Source: Anaerosolibacter carboniphilus (GTDB taxonomy: Bacteria; Bacillota; Clostridia; Peptostreptococcales; Thermotaleaceae). Taken from it: a DNA stretch of 64,000 nt. This document shows positions 1 through 7,785 of this stretch, in pieces. Location: contig NZ_JACHEN010000029.1 in NCBI RefSeq assembly GCF_014205875.1, forward strand, positions 1 to 64,000. The letters are read 5' to 3'. Under the pieces are notes generated by a model. The model saw only the letters and a list, made by a program, of their open reading frames with translations. It did no database searches and was not told the DNA's origin. A program made the translations under genes and the position numbers. Positions within the stretch are counted from its first letter, which is position 1, and the number at the start of each line of letters is the position of its first letter.

Positions 1-2
1 TT

Positions 3-152
3 GTGTACTTTAATAGTTTTAGAACTAGATCAGAAGCAAGACAATCTGTTTTTGAGTATATTGAAATATTTTATAACCGAAAAAGGCTACATTCTACTCT
101 TGGATATAAAACCCCGATATCCTATGAAAATGAAAGAAAACTAGCCGTATAG
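3..152 (+). pseudogene. IS3-family transposase OrfB, C-terminal end (cut by window edge)
   Basis: An open frame runs in from the window edge to a TAG stop at 150. The translation contains FNSFRTRSEARQSVFEYIE, then YNRKRLHSTLGY and PISYE, the usual C-terminal end of the IS3-group integrase (rve) domain including its last conserved Glu helix. Only about 49 residues are visible, so it cannot be said whether the element is intact to the left. The bases just after the stop (about 153-180, ending gaaaggtcac) may be the terminal inverted repeat, but the other end is outside the window. Confidence 0.8.
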
Positions 153-614
153 CGTGTCTATTTTATCGGGGAAAGGTCACATAATACTATCGAATATTCC
201 TATTTGTTTTAATACATTATAGATGGTTATATAGAAAATAAACTATAATTTGTTTTAACAGTATTTTATAAAGGATTGAGAACTAAGTAAAGTAGATATT
301 AGCAATATCCACTTTATTTATGTTTTTAAAAGGAATATATATCTTTATAAAATATCATGTGAGCAGAGCATATGAGAATATAGGTAATCATTTTTATGTT
401 TAAATGGAACGAGAGAAATTGATCAAGAATAGAAAACTTAATGCGGTATTGGATAAATCTAATATCGTTTTTTAAATAGACGAGATTTTAAAAAAAGTAA
501 AAGAAATGCTTTAGAAATTATGTTAAAAAAACATAAAATAATGGGAACAAAGAGATCTTTGCAAATAATAGTATTAATAAATAATTAAAAAATGAATAAA
601 TACTAAAAATACGC
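153..614. other. AT-rich stretch without a recognisable gene
   Basis: About 460 bases lie between the transposase tail and the aminotransferase promoter. All frames are closed by frequent stops. A fragment starting with ATG near 402 reads MEREKLIKNRKLN and then stops, which looks like eroded coding sequence rather than a gene. I see no RNA gene and no clear terminator. Confidence 0.5.
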
Positions 615-644
615 TTGACAAAAATTACAGATGCACATTAATAT
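615..644 (+). promoter_or_regulatory. Sigma-A promoter of the aminotransferase gene
   Basis: A perfect -35 TTGACA (615-620) and a -10 TAATAT (639-644) are separated by 18 bp. The -10 lies inside the left arm of the 58-bp palindrome that follows, so a protein on the palindrome would block RNA polymerase. Confidence 0.75.
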
Positions 645-689
645 TAATATATACTTAAAATTTTAAGTATATATTAATATTAATGTGCA
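632..689. promoter_or_regulatory. 58-bp perfect palindrome over the promoter (operator candidate)
   Basis: Bases 632-660 are the exact reverse complement of 661-689: 29-bp arms, no loop, no mismatch. The arm begins TGCACATTAATATTAATATA and the centre is AAAATTTT. It covers the -10, the predicted transcription start and the leader up to the ribosome-binding site. It is much longer than an ordinary repressor site and could hold several adjacent dimer sites, or act as a hairpin in DNA or RNA. Confidence 0.7.
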
Positions 690-703
690 AAGGGGATATG
701 GGT

Positions 704-2050
704 ATGAATATAACTAAGTGCATTAAAGCAGTAGAAAGAGATAGGAAGGTTATTGCTGATTCATCTAGGATTTCTTATTATCCATTGGTTATAAGTAGTA
801 TAGATGGAGCAACTATTGAAGATATAGATGGAAACAAATACATTGATTTGTTGTCAAGTGCAGGTGCATTAAATGTAGGTGGTTCAAATTCAAGAGTTAA
901 AGAGGCGATAATTGAACAGCTTAGTAAATTCATACATTATACACCTGCTTATTCATATCATGAGCCTATGATTCGTTTAGCCGAAAAACTTATTGAGATT
1001 ACGCCTGGAAATTATAGTAAAAAAGTTGCATTTGGGCTTTCAGGGTCAGATGCTAATGATGGTATTATAAAATTTGCCAGAGCCTATACTGGTAGAAGTT
1101 CTATAATTACTTTCATTGGGGCATATCATGGTTCAACATATGGCTCAATGACTATGTCAGCAATCACTCCTAAAATGCGAAGAAAAATAGGCCCTTTTGT
1201 ACCTGATATTCACAGTTTTATGTATCCTAATTGCTATAGATGTAATTTTGGAAAAAGTGAAGATTGTTGTAATCTAGAATGTCTTGAGCAAATTAAGGAA
1301 GCATTTAAGAACTATATACCTATAGATGAAGTAGCTGCAATAATCATCGAGCCAATTCAGGGAGATGGTGGAATTATTGTACCACCAAAAAAATATATTA
1401 AGAAGTTATATGAACTATGTATCAAAAACAAAATTCTGTTCGTAAGTGAGGAAGTACAACAAGGCTTTGGGCGTACTGGTAAATGGTTTGGTATTGATAA
1501 TTTTGATGTTATACCTGATGCTGTAATCTTAGGTAAATCTATTGCTTCAGGTATGCCTCTTAGTGCAATTGTAGCAAGAGAGGAAATAATGCAATCCCTT
1601 GAAGCGCCTGCACATGCATTTACAACAGCTGCCAATCCTGTATGCTGTTGCGCCGCTTTAAGTACAATTGAAATAATTTCTGAAAAGGGATTTTTAGAAC
1701 ATGTTAATAAAATAGGAAATCTAGTCAAAGAATATTTCAATAAAATTAAAGATGCGTATGAAATTATAGGAGATGTCCGAGGGCTTGGTCTATCAATAGG
1801 GGTAGAGCTTGTAACAGATCGTATTAAAAAGGAAAAAGATATTCAAGCTGCATCGAAGATTTGTTATAGATGTTATGAAAAAGGCGTAGTATTAATAACT
1901 TTAAATGGAAACGTACTTAGAATTCAACCACCTTTGAATATTACAGAAAAAGAGATGTCTAAAGCTTTAGAGATTATAAAATCATCTATTGATGATTATT
2001 TAGGAGGAAGAATAGCTGATGATGTACTGAAGTTAGTAAAAGGCTGGTAG
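704..2050 (+). CDS. Class-III PLP-dependent aminotransferase or amino-acid racemase-like enzyme
   Basis: Fold-type I PLP enzyme of the class-III (ornithine/GABA aminotransferase) family, full length at 448 residues. Visible are the phosphate-binding SGSDAND segment, the AYHGSTYG motif, the cofactor-ring motif EEVQQGFGRTG (Glu where most members have Asp) and the Schiff-base lysine in LGKSIASGMP. A cysteine-rich insert (YPNCYRCNFG, DCCNLECL) resembles a subgroup that includes amino-acid racemases/epimerases such as isoleucine 2-epimerase, so racemisation is as likely as transamination. I placed the start at 704 because AAAGGGG (689-695) is 8 bases upstream; ATGs at 683 and 698 are worse placed. 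The XRE-cupin gene downstream probably belongs to the same regulatory unit. Substrate unknown. Confidence 0.85.
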   Translation: MNITKCIKAVERDRKVIADSSRISYYPLVISSIDGATIEDIDGNKYIDLLSSAGALNVGGSNSRVKEAIIEQLSKFIHYTPAYSYHEPMIRLAEKLIEITPGNYSKKVAFGLSGSDANDGIIKFARAYTGRSSIITFIGAYHGSTYGSMTMSAITPKMRRKIGPFVPDIHSFMYPNCYRCNFGKSEDCCNLECLEQIKEAFKNYIPIDEVAAIIIEPIQGDGGIIVPPKKYIKKLYELCIKNKILFVSEEVQQGFGRTGKWFGIDNFDVIPDAVILGKSIASGMPLSAIVAREEIMQSLEAPAHAFTTAANPVCCCAALSTIEIISEKGFLEHVNKIGNLVKEYFNKIKDAYEIIGDVRGLGLSIGVELVTDRIKKEKDIQAASKICYRCYEKGVVLITLNGNVLRIQPPLNITEKEMSKALEIIKSSIDDYLGGRIADDVLKLVKGW

Positions 2051-2114
2051 TAAATCTAACAGTAACATTAAAAAGAGTTATGCTTAACTAGAAAGAAAGT
2101 CATATCTGCTGAAA

Positions 2115-2143
2115 TTGACAACGGTAAATCAGTATATTATACT
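2115..2143 (+). promoter_or_regulatory. Sigma-A promoter of the XRE-cupin regulator
   Basis: TTGACA (2115-2120), a 17-bp spacer, then TATACT (2138-2143). This is a near-consensus promoter about 50 bases upstream of the regulator start, so the regulator can be transcribed apart from the aminotransferase gene. Confidence 0.75.
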
Positions 2144-2194
2144 AACAATGAATAGTAAATTTATGGATGTTTTAACGGTTAAGGAGGAAATAGA

Positions 2195-2746
2195 TTGTTA
2201 GGAGCAAAAATTAGAGAAATTAGGCAGCAGAACTCTTTAACACTTAATGAGTTAGCAGAAAAAACTCAATTAACCGCAAGCTATTTATCTCAAATTGAAC
2301 GGGATTTAATAGACCCATCGTTATCGTCACTTAGGAAAATAGCCATGGCACTAAAAGTACCTATATATACATTTTTAACGCATGAAAGTAAACAGCATGT
2401 TTTAACGAAGGCTACGCAGCGTAGAAAACTTGCTCTACCTAACAGCAGCATAATCTATGAATTTATAAGTCCAATGGCTTCAGATAAATCAGCAAATATA
2501 AAAATGGAAATGGTATATTTCAAATTAGAAGCTAAAAGCTGGAGTAGTGAAGAATTCATAATACATGCAGCGGATGAATGCATTTTTATTTTAAAAGGTC
2601 AATTAGAAGTATATTTAGATAAAGAGAAGTATGTTCTTGAGGAAGGTGACAGTATATATATTATAGAAAATATACCTCATAGGTTCTATAACCCAAGAAA
2701 TGAGGTTGTGGTAGGTATTAGCAATATTTGTCCTCCTATATATTAA
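2195..2746 (+). CDS. XRE-family regulator with C-terminal cupin
   Basis: Transcriptional regulator of 183 residues. The N-terminal helix-turn-helix is at about residues 4-58 (LNELAEKTQLTASYLSQIER is the recognition region) and a cupin_2 domain at about 105-175 (ADECIFILKGQLEVYLD, LEEGDSIYI, IPHRFYNP). This is the SutR/PuuR-like architecture, whose cupin often senses an amino acid, polyamine or related small molecule. The start is TTG, fixed by AAGGAGG 7 bases upstream. Its position behind an amino-acid enzyme whose promoter carries a giant palindrome makes it the obvious candidate repressor there; that link is inferred. Confidence 0.85.
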   Translation: MLGAKIREIRQQNSLTLNELAEKTQLTASYLSQIERDLIDPSLSSLRKIAMALKVPIYTFLTHESKQHVLTKATQRRKLALPNSSIIYEFISPMASDKSANIKMEMVYFKLEAKSWSSEEFIIHAADECIFILKGQLEVYLDKEKYVLEEGDSIYIIENIPHRFYNPRNEVVVGISNICPPIY

Positions 2747-2803
2747 TTGACAGATTAACATTTGTTATTCAATCTGTGTTGGAGATGGAAAAGGGGTCAA
2801 TAA

Positions 2804-2843
2804 AAACAGGCCGTATTAGAATCAAATCTAACACGGCCTGTTT
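2804..2843. terminator. Bidirectional terminator between convergent genes
   Basis: Stem AAACAGGCCGT (2804-2814) pairs with ACGGCCTGTTT (2833-2843), with a further inner TTAGA/TCTAA pairing. A-run and T-run flank the stem, so it can work for the XRE-cupin gene and for the convergent ABC permease. Confidence 0.85.
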
Positions 2844-2849
2844 AAATAA

Positions 2850-3578
2850 CTATAAATTAATTTTACGGTCCAATAGATATCCTGTAGTTATAAATAATAC
2901 AATAAAAATAATTGTATTAATCAACATAAAGCCTCCAACACTCGGACTAAAATTTATCGCATTATGGACACCTTGATTCGTTAAATCATAGAATGCTGTT
3001 GAGAATTCAGTTATGACTTTGGATAGTACAATAAAACATATAAGTGACAATGCTTTCCCGTATTTAAAAGCAGCAAAGATACTTCTTGCCAGGGTCATGG
3101 ATAAATAAATCATAAGCAAAAATACTAAATATCCAAGAATAATACTAAAAACCACTTTCAATGCTGTAAATATATGATTTGAAGAAAAGACCAAATCAAA
3201 ATTTATTTCAGGAAGAGAAGGAGAAAGAATCAGATAATCTATATAGGCAATCCCTCCCCAAAATAACAGAATTCCTAAAATTTCTAAAAATACTGTAACC
3301 ATTTTTCCACCTAAAATACTGTATCCGGTTAAAGGCGTTGTAAATAAAAAATATCCATCTTCTTTAAATAAGCTTTTATACATTCTTCCTATATGATCCA
3401 AAAACAAGGCAATTCCCAGGGCAAATAAGATTGCAACCAAGATACCAGCAAATGCAGTCGGCGCACTATTATTCGTAGCATTTCTAATGATCTCAATATC
3501 TAAGAGTATAAATAATATTACTCCTGATAAAAAGAATTTCCACCTGCTGATCCACTCATATTTAATTATATTAAGCAT
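2850..3578 (-). CDS. ABC-2 type transporter permease
   Basis: Membrane protein of 242 residues with about six hydrophobic segments (for example FFLSGVILFILLDI, GILVAILFALGIALFL, VVFSIILGYLVFLLMIYL and the C-terminal INTIIFIVLFITTGYLL). It has no periplasmic-binding or large extracytoplasmic domain, as is usual for small ABC-2 permeases paired with a YtrA-type operon. I chose the ATG at 3578 (MLNIIKYEW) because GGGAGG lies 9 bases upstream; it overlaps the stop of the ATPase gene by 8 bases, implying translational coupling. Likely exports a cell-envelope-active compound or senses envelope stress, but no substrate can be read from the sequence. Confidence 0.8.
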   Translation of the reverse strand: MLNIIKYEWISRWKFFLSGVILFILLDIEIIRNATNNSAPTAFAGILVAILFALGIALFLDHIGRMYKSLFKEDGYFLFTTPLTGYSILGGKMVTVFLEILGILLFWGGIAYIDYLILSPSLPEINFDLVFSSNHIFTALKVVFSIILGYLVFLLMIYLSMTLARSIFAAFKYGKALSLICFIVLSKVITEFSTAFYDLTNQGVHNAINFSPSVGGFMLINTIIFIVLFITTGYLLDRKINL

Positions 3579-4269
3579 CTTTATATACCTCCCTATAAAG
3601 TTCATCTATAGACATTTTTCTTTCTACGCGAAGGAAATCTGCATCTTCATTGATGATTAACTTCCCATCATCTAAGAATATAACTCTATCCAATATTCTC
3701 TCCAGTTCACTTACCATATGGCTAGATATAATGATCGTCTTTTCTTCATCCAAATTATTTAGAAGAGTTTCCATTATCTTTTCACGGGATACAGGGTCAA
3801 TGCCATTAAAGGGTTCATCAAAAACATATAGAATTGCATCCCTTGAAATTGCTAAGCTAATTTTTAATCTCTGCACCATTCCAGTAGATAGATTCTTTAT
3901 TTTCATGTCCTGCTTTAATTTCATAAAATCTATTAATTCCTGGGCTTTCTCTTTATTAAAATCTTCAAAGTAATCATGAAAGCATTCAATCCAATGTTTT
4001 ATTTTCATACCATTGGACAGATGATTCGTCGTTGGCATATAAGATACTAATTTTTTTGTGTCTTTTCCTATCATGCTCTCCATAATTTGAATATTGCCGC
4101 TGCTAGCTTGCAGCAATCCGGCGATGATTTTCATAAGTGTAGTTTTACCGCTTCCATTAGGGCCTAGAAGACCATATATTTTCCCCTTTTCAAGGGTTAT
4201 ATTTAGATTATCTAAAGCGGTTTTATTTATATACTTTTTAGTCAAATTTTCTGCCTTTAATATTTCCAT
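3571..4269 (-). CDS. ABC transporter ATP-binding protein
   Basis: Complete nucleotide-binding subunit, 232 residues. Walker A is GPNGSGKTT (about residue 36), the signature is LSTGMVQRLKIS, and Walker B plus catalytic Glu is ILYVFDEPFNGIDP; the switch His is in ISSHM. Together with the downstream permease it forms a two-gene ABC-2 transporter. The GntR regulator ends one base upstream of this gene, so all three form one operon. In this family the regulator normally represses its own transporter until a cell-wall antibiotic or related stress is present; that role is inferred from family context. Confidence 0.9.
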   Translation of the reverse strand: MEILKAENLTKKYINKTALDNLNITLEKGKIYGLLGPNGSGKTTLMKIIAGLLQASSGNIQIMESMIGKDTKKLVSYMPTTNHLSNGMKIKHWIECFHDYFEDFNKEKAQELIDFMKLKQDMKIKNLSTGMVQRLKISLAISRDAILYVFDEPFNGIDPVSREKIMETLLNNLDEEKTIIISSHMVSELERILDRVIFLDDGKLIINEDADFLRVERKMSIDELYREVYKDA

Positions 4270-4270
4270 G

Positions 4271-4633
4271 CTAATCCTCCTTCATATAATTGCTTAAATG
4301 ATCTAGAATATTTTCATGGGAGTATCCTAGTTCTTTCATCCCATCTACAAACTTCTTAAGTAACTCACAGGCCATGTTATTTTTTAATTTATTTATCAAT
4401 TCTTCATCCTCCGTTATAAAAGATCCTTTGCCTCTTTCAGTAAATGTAATACCTTCTCTTTCAAGCTCTTGATATACTCGTTGAACTGTATTTACATTGA
4501 CTTTGAGATGATTTGCCATCACCCGTACAGAAGGAAGCTTATCACCTTTTTTCATATTGCCCAGTACAATATCCTTTTTTATTAACTCAATGATTTGCAA
4601 ATAAATAGGAATCCTTGTATCAAAGTCCATCAT
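4271..4633 (-). CDS. GntR-family regulator, YtrA subfamily
   Basis: A 120-residue protein with an N-terminal winged helix: IPIYLQIIELIKKDI, then GDKLPSVRVMANHLKVNVNTVQRVYQELEREG, the classical GntR recognition helix. The effector domain is reduced to two short helices, which defines the YtrA subgroup that controls adjacent ABC transporters. It is first in the operon. A near-palindrome ATAGTACACTAT (4665-4676) overlaps the -10 of its promoter and is the likely autoregulatory operator. Two adjacent ATGs (4633, 4630) are possible starts behind GAGGTGA. Confidence 0.88.
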   Translation of the reverse strand: MMDFDTRIPIYLQIIELIKKDIVLGNMKKGDKLPSVRVMANHLKVNVNTVQRVYQELEREGITFTERGKGSFITEDEELINKLKNNMACELLKKFVDGMKELGYSHENILDHLSNYMKED

Positions 4634-4664
4634 TTCACCTCGCTTGTATTACTGTTATATTTAA

Positions 4665-4693
4665 ATAGTACACTATGGATGTATTTGTGTCAA
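4665..4693 (-). promoter_or_regulatory. Promoter and GntR operator of the ABC transporter operon
   Basis: On the minus strand, TTGACA (4693-4688), 17-bp spacer, TACTAT (4670-4665). The imperfect dyad ATAGT-AC-ACTAT (4665-4676) overlaps the -10, as expected for a YtrA-type repressor site. Confidence 0.7.
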
Positions 4694-4866
4694 TGCTTTA
4701 GTATGTACTTTTTTTGAAAATCTAATGACACGATACATATGGGAAGGGGATAATTCTAAGATTTCCCATGAATGTACAATAGTCATGGGCGAATAAATTT
4801 GTAAGAAGTTGTGTAGGTTTTGCGGGAAGCGCAAGACATCTCGATTAAAAATTATAAAAACATATA

Positions 4867-4917
4867 TTGACAAATGATTATCAAAGCAGTATAGTTAAAA
4901 TATACCAATTGAGTATA
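4867..4917 (+). promoter_or_regulatory. Promoter of the Rrf2 gene with Rrf2 box 1
   Basis: TTGACA (4867-4872), 17-bp spacer, TATAGT (4890-4895). The dyad TATACCAATTGAGTATA (4901-4917) begins at the predicted transcription start. A 15/17 match to this dyad sits in front of cooS at 5393-5409, so both are probably sites for the Rrf2 protein encoded here. Confidence 0.75.
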
Positions 4918-4930
4918 CTTTGAGGTGAAC

Positions 4931-5347
4931 ATGAAACTAACACAAGAAGCAGATTATGCATTGAGGGTAGTGCTTTATCTATGTAAGCTAGGCATAGATG
5001 AGAAAATTGAAGCGAAGACCATTGCCATGCATGAAAATATTCCTGTACGTTTTTTATTGAAATTATTAAGGAAATTAGTGCATGCAAACGTCGTAAAATC
5101 ATTTAGAGGTGTAGGCGGCGGCTATATGATAGCCCATGAACCACAGAACATTACTTTAAAGCAAGTGATCGAAGCGATAGATGGGCCTATTTATGTCAAT
5201 AGATGTTTCTATGACAGTGCTTACTGTAATCTCAATAGAACCTACACTTGTGATGTTCATAAAGCATTGAACAAAGTCCAAAAAAATCTTATCACAGAAT
5301 TAGAAAGCATTACCTTCAAAAAAATTATGGAACAAGATATTCAGTAA
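4931..5347 (+). CDS. Rrf2-family transcriptional regulator, probable Fe-S sensor for the CODH operon
   Basis: Small winged-helix regulator of 138 residues starting MKLTQEADYALRVVLYL, the standard Rrf2 N-terminus; ATG at 4931 lies behind AGGTG. The HTH covers about residues 12-65 and the wing has GVGGGY. Three cysteines follow (RCFYDSAYC, YTC; spacing C-x6-C-x7-C), close to the C-x5-C-x5-C cluster ligands of IscR/NsrR/RirA-like proteins, so an Fe-S cluster responding to redox, O2, NO or CO is plausible. The gene is directly upstream of cooS, and the same dyad occurs at both promoters. That it controls cooS is inference from this shared site. Confidence 0.85.
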   Translation: MKLTQEADYALRVVLYLCKLGIDEKIEAKTIAMHENIPVRFLLKLLRKLVHANVVKSFRGVGGGYMIAHEPQNITLKQVIEAIDGPIYVNRCFYDSAYCNLNRTYTCDVHKALNKVQKNLITELESITFKKIMEQDIQ

Positions 5348-5352
5348 TCAAA

Positions 5353-5377
5353 TTATCGGGAATAGCATTCCCGATAA
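5353..5377 (+). terminator. Hairpin behind the Rrf2 gene
   Basis: TTATCGGGAAT (5353-5363) pairs perfectly with ATTCCCGATAA (5367-5377) around a 3-base loop. No long T-run follows, so it may be a weak terminator or only reduce read-through into cooS. Confidence 0.5.
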
Positions 5378-5392
5378 ATTATGAAATAAAAG

Positions 5393-5409
5393 TATACCAA
5401 ATTAGTATA
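5393..5409 (+). promoter_or_regulatory. Rrf2 box 2 at the cooS promoter
   Basis: TATACCAAATTAGTATA, 15 of 17 identical to the box at the Rrf2 promoter and likewise a TATAC/GTATA dyad. It overlaps a possible -10 (TATATT, 5406-5411) and lies just before the cooS ribosome-binding site, a position for repression. Confidence 0.65.
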
Positions 5410-5429
5410 TTTTCAAAGGGGGTAATTTT

Positions 5430-7313
5430 ATGACAATTACAAAACAATGCATGACCTGTCAATCGGCAGATGGAATTCTAAGTGATTTTATTAAATCTAT
5501 GGATTATGAAACCTCCCATCACAGGGTAGAAAAACAAAAACTAAAATGCGGGTTTGGCCAACAGGGAGTCTGTTGCAGATTATGTTCTAACGGTCCCTGC
5601 AGAATTACACCAGAGAGCCAGAAAGGTGTTTGTGGTGCGGATGCAGATACAATCGTAGCGAGAAACTTTTTAAGGGCTGTTTCAGCAGGATCAGGCTGTT
5701 ATATACATATTATTGAAAACACTGCTAGAAATTTAAAGAATATTGGAGAAAAGAAACTCCCAATCAAAGGCATGGAAACTTTAAATAAATTAGCAGACAT
5801 CTTTGATATTCAAGGGAAAGATCTACATGAAACGGCTTATCTAATAGGGGAGGCTGTTTTGAAAGATCTGTATAAGCCTAGCTATGAAAAGATGGAACTA
5901 ATACAAAATCTAGCTTATGGACCTAGATTAGAAGTTTGGAAAAAATTAAATATTTTACCGGGGGGAGCTAAGTCAGAAGTCTTTGATGGAGTAGTGAAGA
6001 CCTCAACCAACTTAAATAGTGATCCTGTAAATATGTTGTTGCACTGTCTGAAGCTAGGAATCTCCACGGGCATCTATGGATTAACCTTGACAAATCTATT
6101 GAATGATGTGATGTTAGGTGAACCTTCGTTGAGGAAAGCATCGGTAGGATTAAGGGTTATTGATGGGGACTATATCAATATTATGAACACGGGACATCAG
6201 CATTCTCTATTTGCTAGATTAGAAGAACGCTTGGCAGAAGAGGATGTTATTTCGAAAGCTATGGAGGCAGGAGCAAAAGGGATTCGGTTAATAGGCTGTA
6301 CCTGTGTTGGGCAAGACATGCAGCTTCGAGGAGAACATAATAAGAAGGTTTTCTCAGGTCACGCAGGTAACAACTTTACCAGTGAATCTGTTATAACGAC
6401 GGGTGCCATTGACCTGATCGTGTCCGAGTTTAACTGCAGCCTTCCAGGAATTGAGCCATTAGCAAACGAATTTATGGTTAGAATGTATTGTCTAGATGAT
6501 ATGGCTAAAAAAGCAAATGCTGAAATGCTGCCTTATGACTTTGAAGATGATCGCAGTATTTGTGAACAAATTATTCATGAGTCTATTGCAAGTTATAAGG
6601 AAAGACGAAAGAATGTGAGTATTAATATACCAAAAAATCACGGAGATGATGATGTACTTACAGGTGTTAGTGAAGTCTCTTTAAAGAACTTTTTAGGAGG
6701 TAGCTGGAAGCCTTTAATAGACCTGATTGTCACAGGTAAAATAAAGGGAATTGCAGGAATCGTAGGATGTTCCAATCTTACAGCAAAGGGACATGACGTA
6801 TTTACAGTGGAGTTGACCAAAGAACTTATTAAAAGGGATATCATTGTATTGTCTGCAGGGTGTTCCAGTGGTGGGCTAGAAAATGTGGGTCTAATGTCTC
6901 CAAAGGCTTCTGTTTTTGCAGGAGAACAGTTGCGAGCAGTGTGTGAAAGCCTTGATATTCCACCAGTGTTGAATTTTGGGCCTTGCTTGGCAATAGGAAG
7001 ATTAGAAATGGTTGCAGCAGAAATAGCAGAAACTTTAAATGTAGATTTGCCTCAGTTGCCTCTAGTTTTGTCAGCGCCTCAATGGTTAGAAGAACAAGCA
7101 TTGGCAAATGGCTCCTTTGGATTAGCATTGGGTTTGCCGTTGCATCTAGCAATTCCACCTTTTTCAACAGGCAGCAAGTTAGTTAGCCAAGTGCTAACGA
7201 AGGATATGAAAAATCTTACCGGGGGACAATTGATTTTAGAAGATGACATTATCCTAGCAGCAGATAAGTTGGAAGAAATTGTAATTGAAAGAAGAAAAGG
7301 TTTAGGTCTTTAG
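5430..7313 (+). CDS. cooS: Anaerobic Ni-Fe carbon monoxide dehydrogenase catalytic subunit (variant active site)
   Basis: 627 residues, the normal CooS length. D and B cluster cysteines are present (C40; C48, C49, C52, C57, C68). All six expected C-cluster ligands can be placed: H256 in TGHQHS, C292, C336 (FNCSLPG), C447 (VGCSNL), C478 (SAGCSS) and C519 (FGPCLA). However, the catalytic Lys of the usual SAPExxxEKA motif is Gln here (SAPQWLEEQA, Q556), the usual GSCVD around the last ligand is GPCLA, GHNP is GHQH, and the proton-channel histidines after SAG are mostly replaced (CYIHIIENTAR). It is followed by an electron-transfer ferredoxin and a flavoprotein, as in cooS-cooF-oxidoreductase operons. 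CO oxidation is the family function; a different or weak activity is possible given the substitutions. Confidence 0.9.
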   Translation: MTITKQCMTCQSADGILSDFIKSMDYETSHHRVEKQKLKCGFGQQGVCCRLCSNGPCRITPESQKGVCGADADTIVARNFLRAVSAGSGCYIHIIENTARNLKNIGEKKLPIKGMETLNKLADIFDIQGKDLHETAYLIGEAVLKDLYKPSYEKMELIQNLAYGPRLEVWKKLNILPGGAKSEVFDGVVKTSTNLNSDPVNMLLHCLKLGISTGIYGLTLTNLLNDVMLGEPSLRKASVGLRVIDGDYINIMNTGHQHSLFARLEERLAEEDVISKAMEAGAKGIRLIGCTCVGQDMQLRGEHNKKVFSGHAGNNFTSESVITTGAIDLIVSEFNCSLPGIEPLANEFMVRMYCLDDMAKKANAEMLPYDFEDDRSICEQIIHESIASYKERRKNVSINIPKNHGDDDVLTGVSEVSLKNFLGGSWKPLIDLIVTGKIKGIAGIVGCSNLTAKGHDVFTVELTKELIKRDIIVLSAGCSSGGLENVGLMSPKASVFAGEQLRAVCESLDIPPVLNFGPCLAIGRLEMVAAEIAETLNVDLPQLPLVLSAPQWLEEQALANGSFGLALGLPLHLAIPPFSTGSKLVSQVLTKDMKNLTGGQLILEDDIILAADKLEEIVIERRKGLGL

Positions 7314-7329
7314 GACCAAGGGGGATGAA

Positions 7330-7785
7330 ATGATGAAAAGAATCATGATAGAAAAGGAGAAATGTAATGGTTGCTTGAGTTGTACGATCGCCTGCATGGT
7401 CGAACATAACCCTGATGGTAAGTCTATACATAAACTAGATTTAACGAATATGGAAAACGAAGGGCGGCATTATATTGCATTGGATTATAAGAGAAATCCA
7501 ACACCAATATTTTGCAGACACTGTGATGAACCAGAATGTGTTTTAGCTTGTATGAGTGGTGCCATGACAAAAGACGATACCACAGGAATTGTGTCTTATG
7601 ATCCCCAACAATGTGCCTCCTGCTTTATGTGTGTAATGTCCTGCCCCTATGGCGTACTAAAGCCTGATAATGCAAAGGGTGAGTTCGTAATGAAATGTGA
7701 TTTCTGTGGGGATCGGTGTACACCGGCATGTGTGGAAAATTGCCCGAATAAGGCACTTCATGTGATGGAGGTGGAGTCTCGATGA
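7330..7785 (+). CDS. cooF: CooF-like ferredoxin with four [4Fe-4S] clusters
   Basis: 151-residue polyferredoxin of the DmsB/HycB type. Sixteen cysteines form four groups: CNGCLSCTIAC (about 14-24), CRHCDEPECVLAC, CASCFMCVMSC and CDFCGDRC...CVENC. This arrangement carries electrons from CooS to a partner oxidoreductase. It begins 16 bases after cooS behind a GGGGG ribosome-binding site and its stop overlaps the flavoprotein start. There is no signal peptide, so it acts in the cytoplasm. Confidence 0.9.
   Translation: MMKRIMIEKEKCNGCLSCTIACMVEHNPDGKSIHKLDLTNMENEGRHYIALDYKRNPTPIFCRHCDEPECVLACMSGAMTKDDTTGIVSYDPQQCASCFMCVMSCPYGVLKPDNAKGEFVMKCDFCGDRCTPACVENCPNKALHVMEVESR

Noticed and set aside
2728..2976. 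Open frame of 82 codons on the + strand
   Set aside because: It overlaps the end of the XRE-cupin gene, crosses the bidirectional terminator and runs into the opposite-strand permease gene.
5430..7313. Hybrid-cluster protein instead of CO dehydrogenase
   Set aside because: The CC-x2-C-x4-C cluster pattern, the D-cluster Cys and the order of C-cluster ligands fit CooS; hybrid-cluster proteins lack this N-terminal arrangement.
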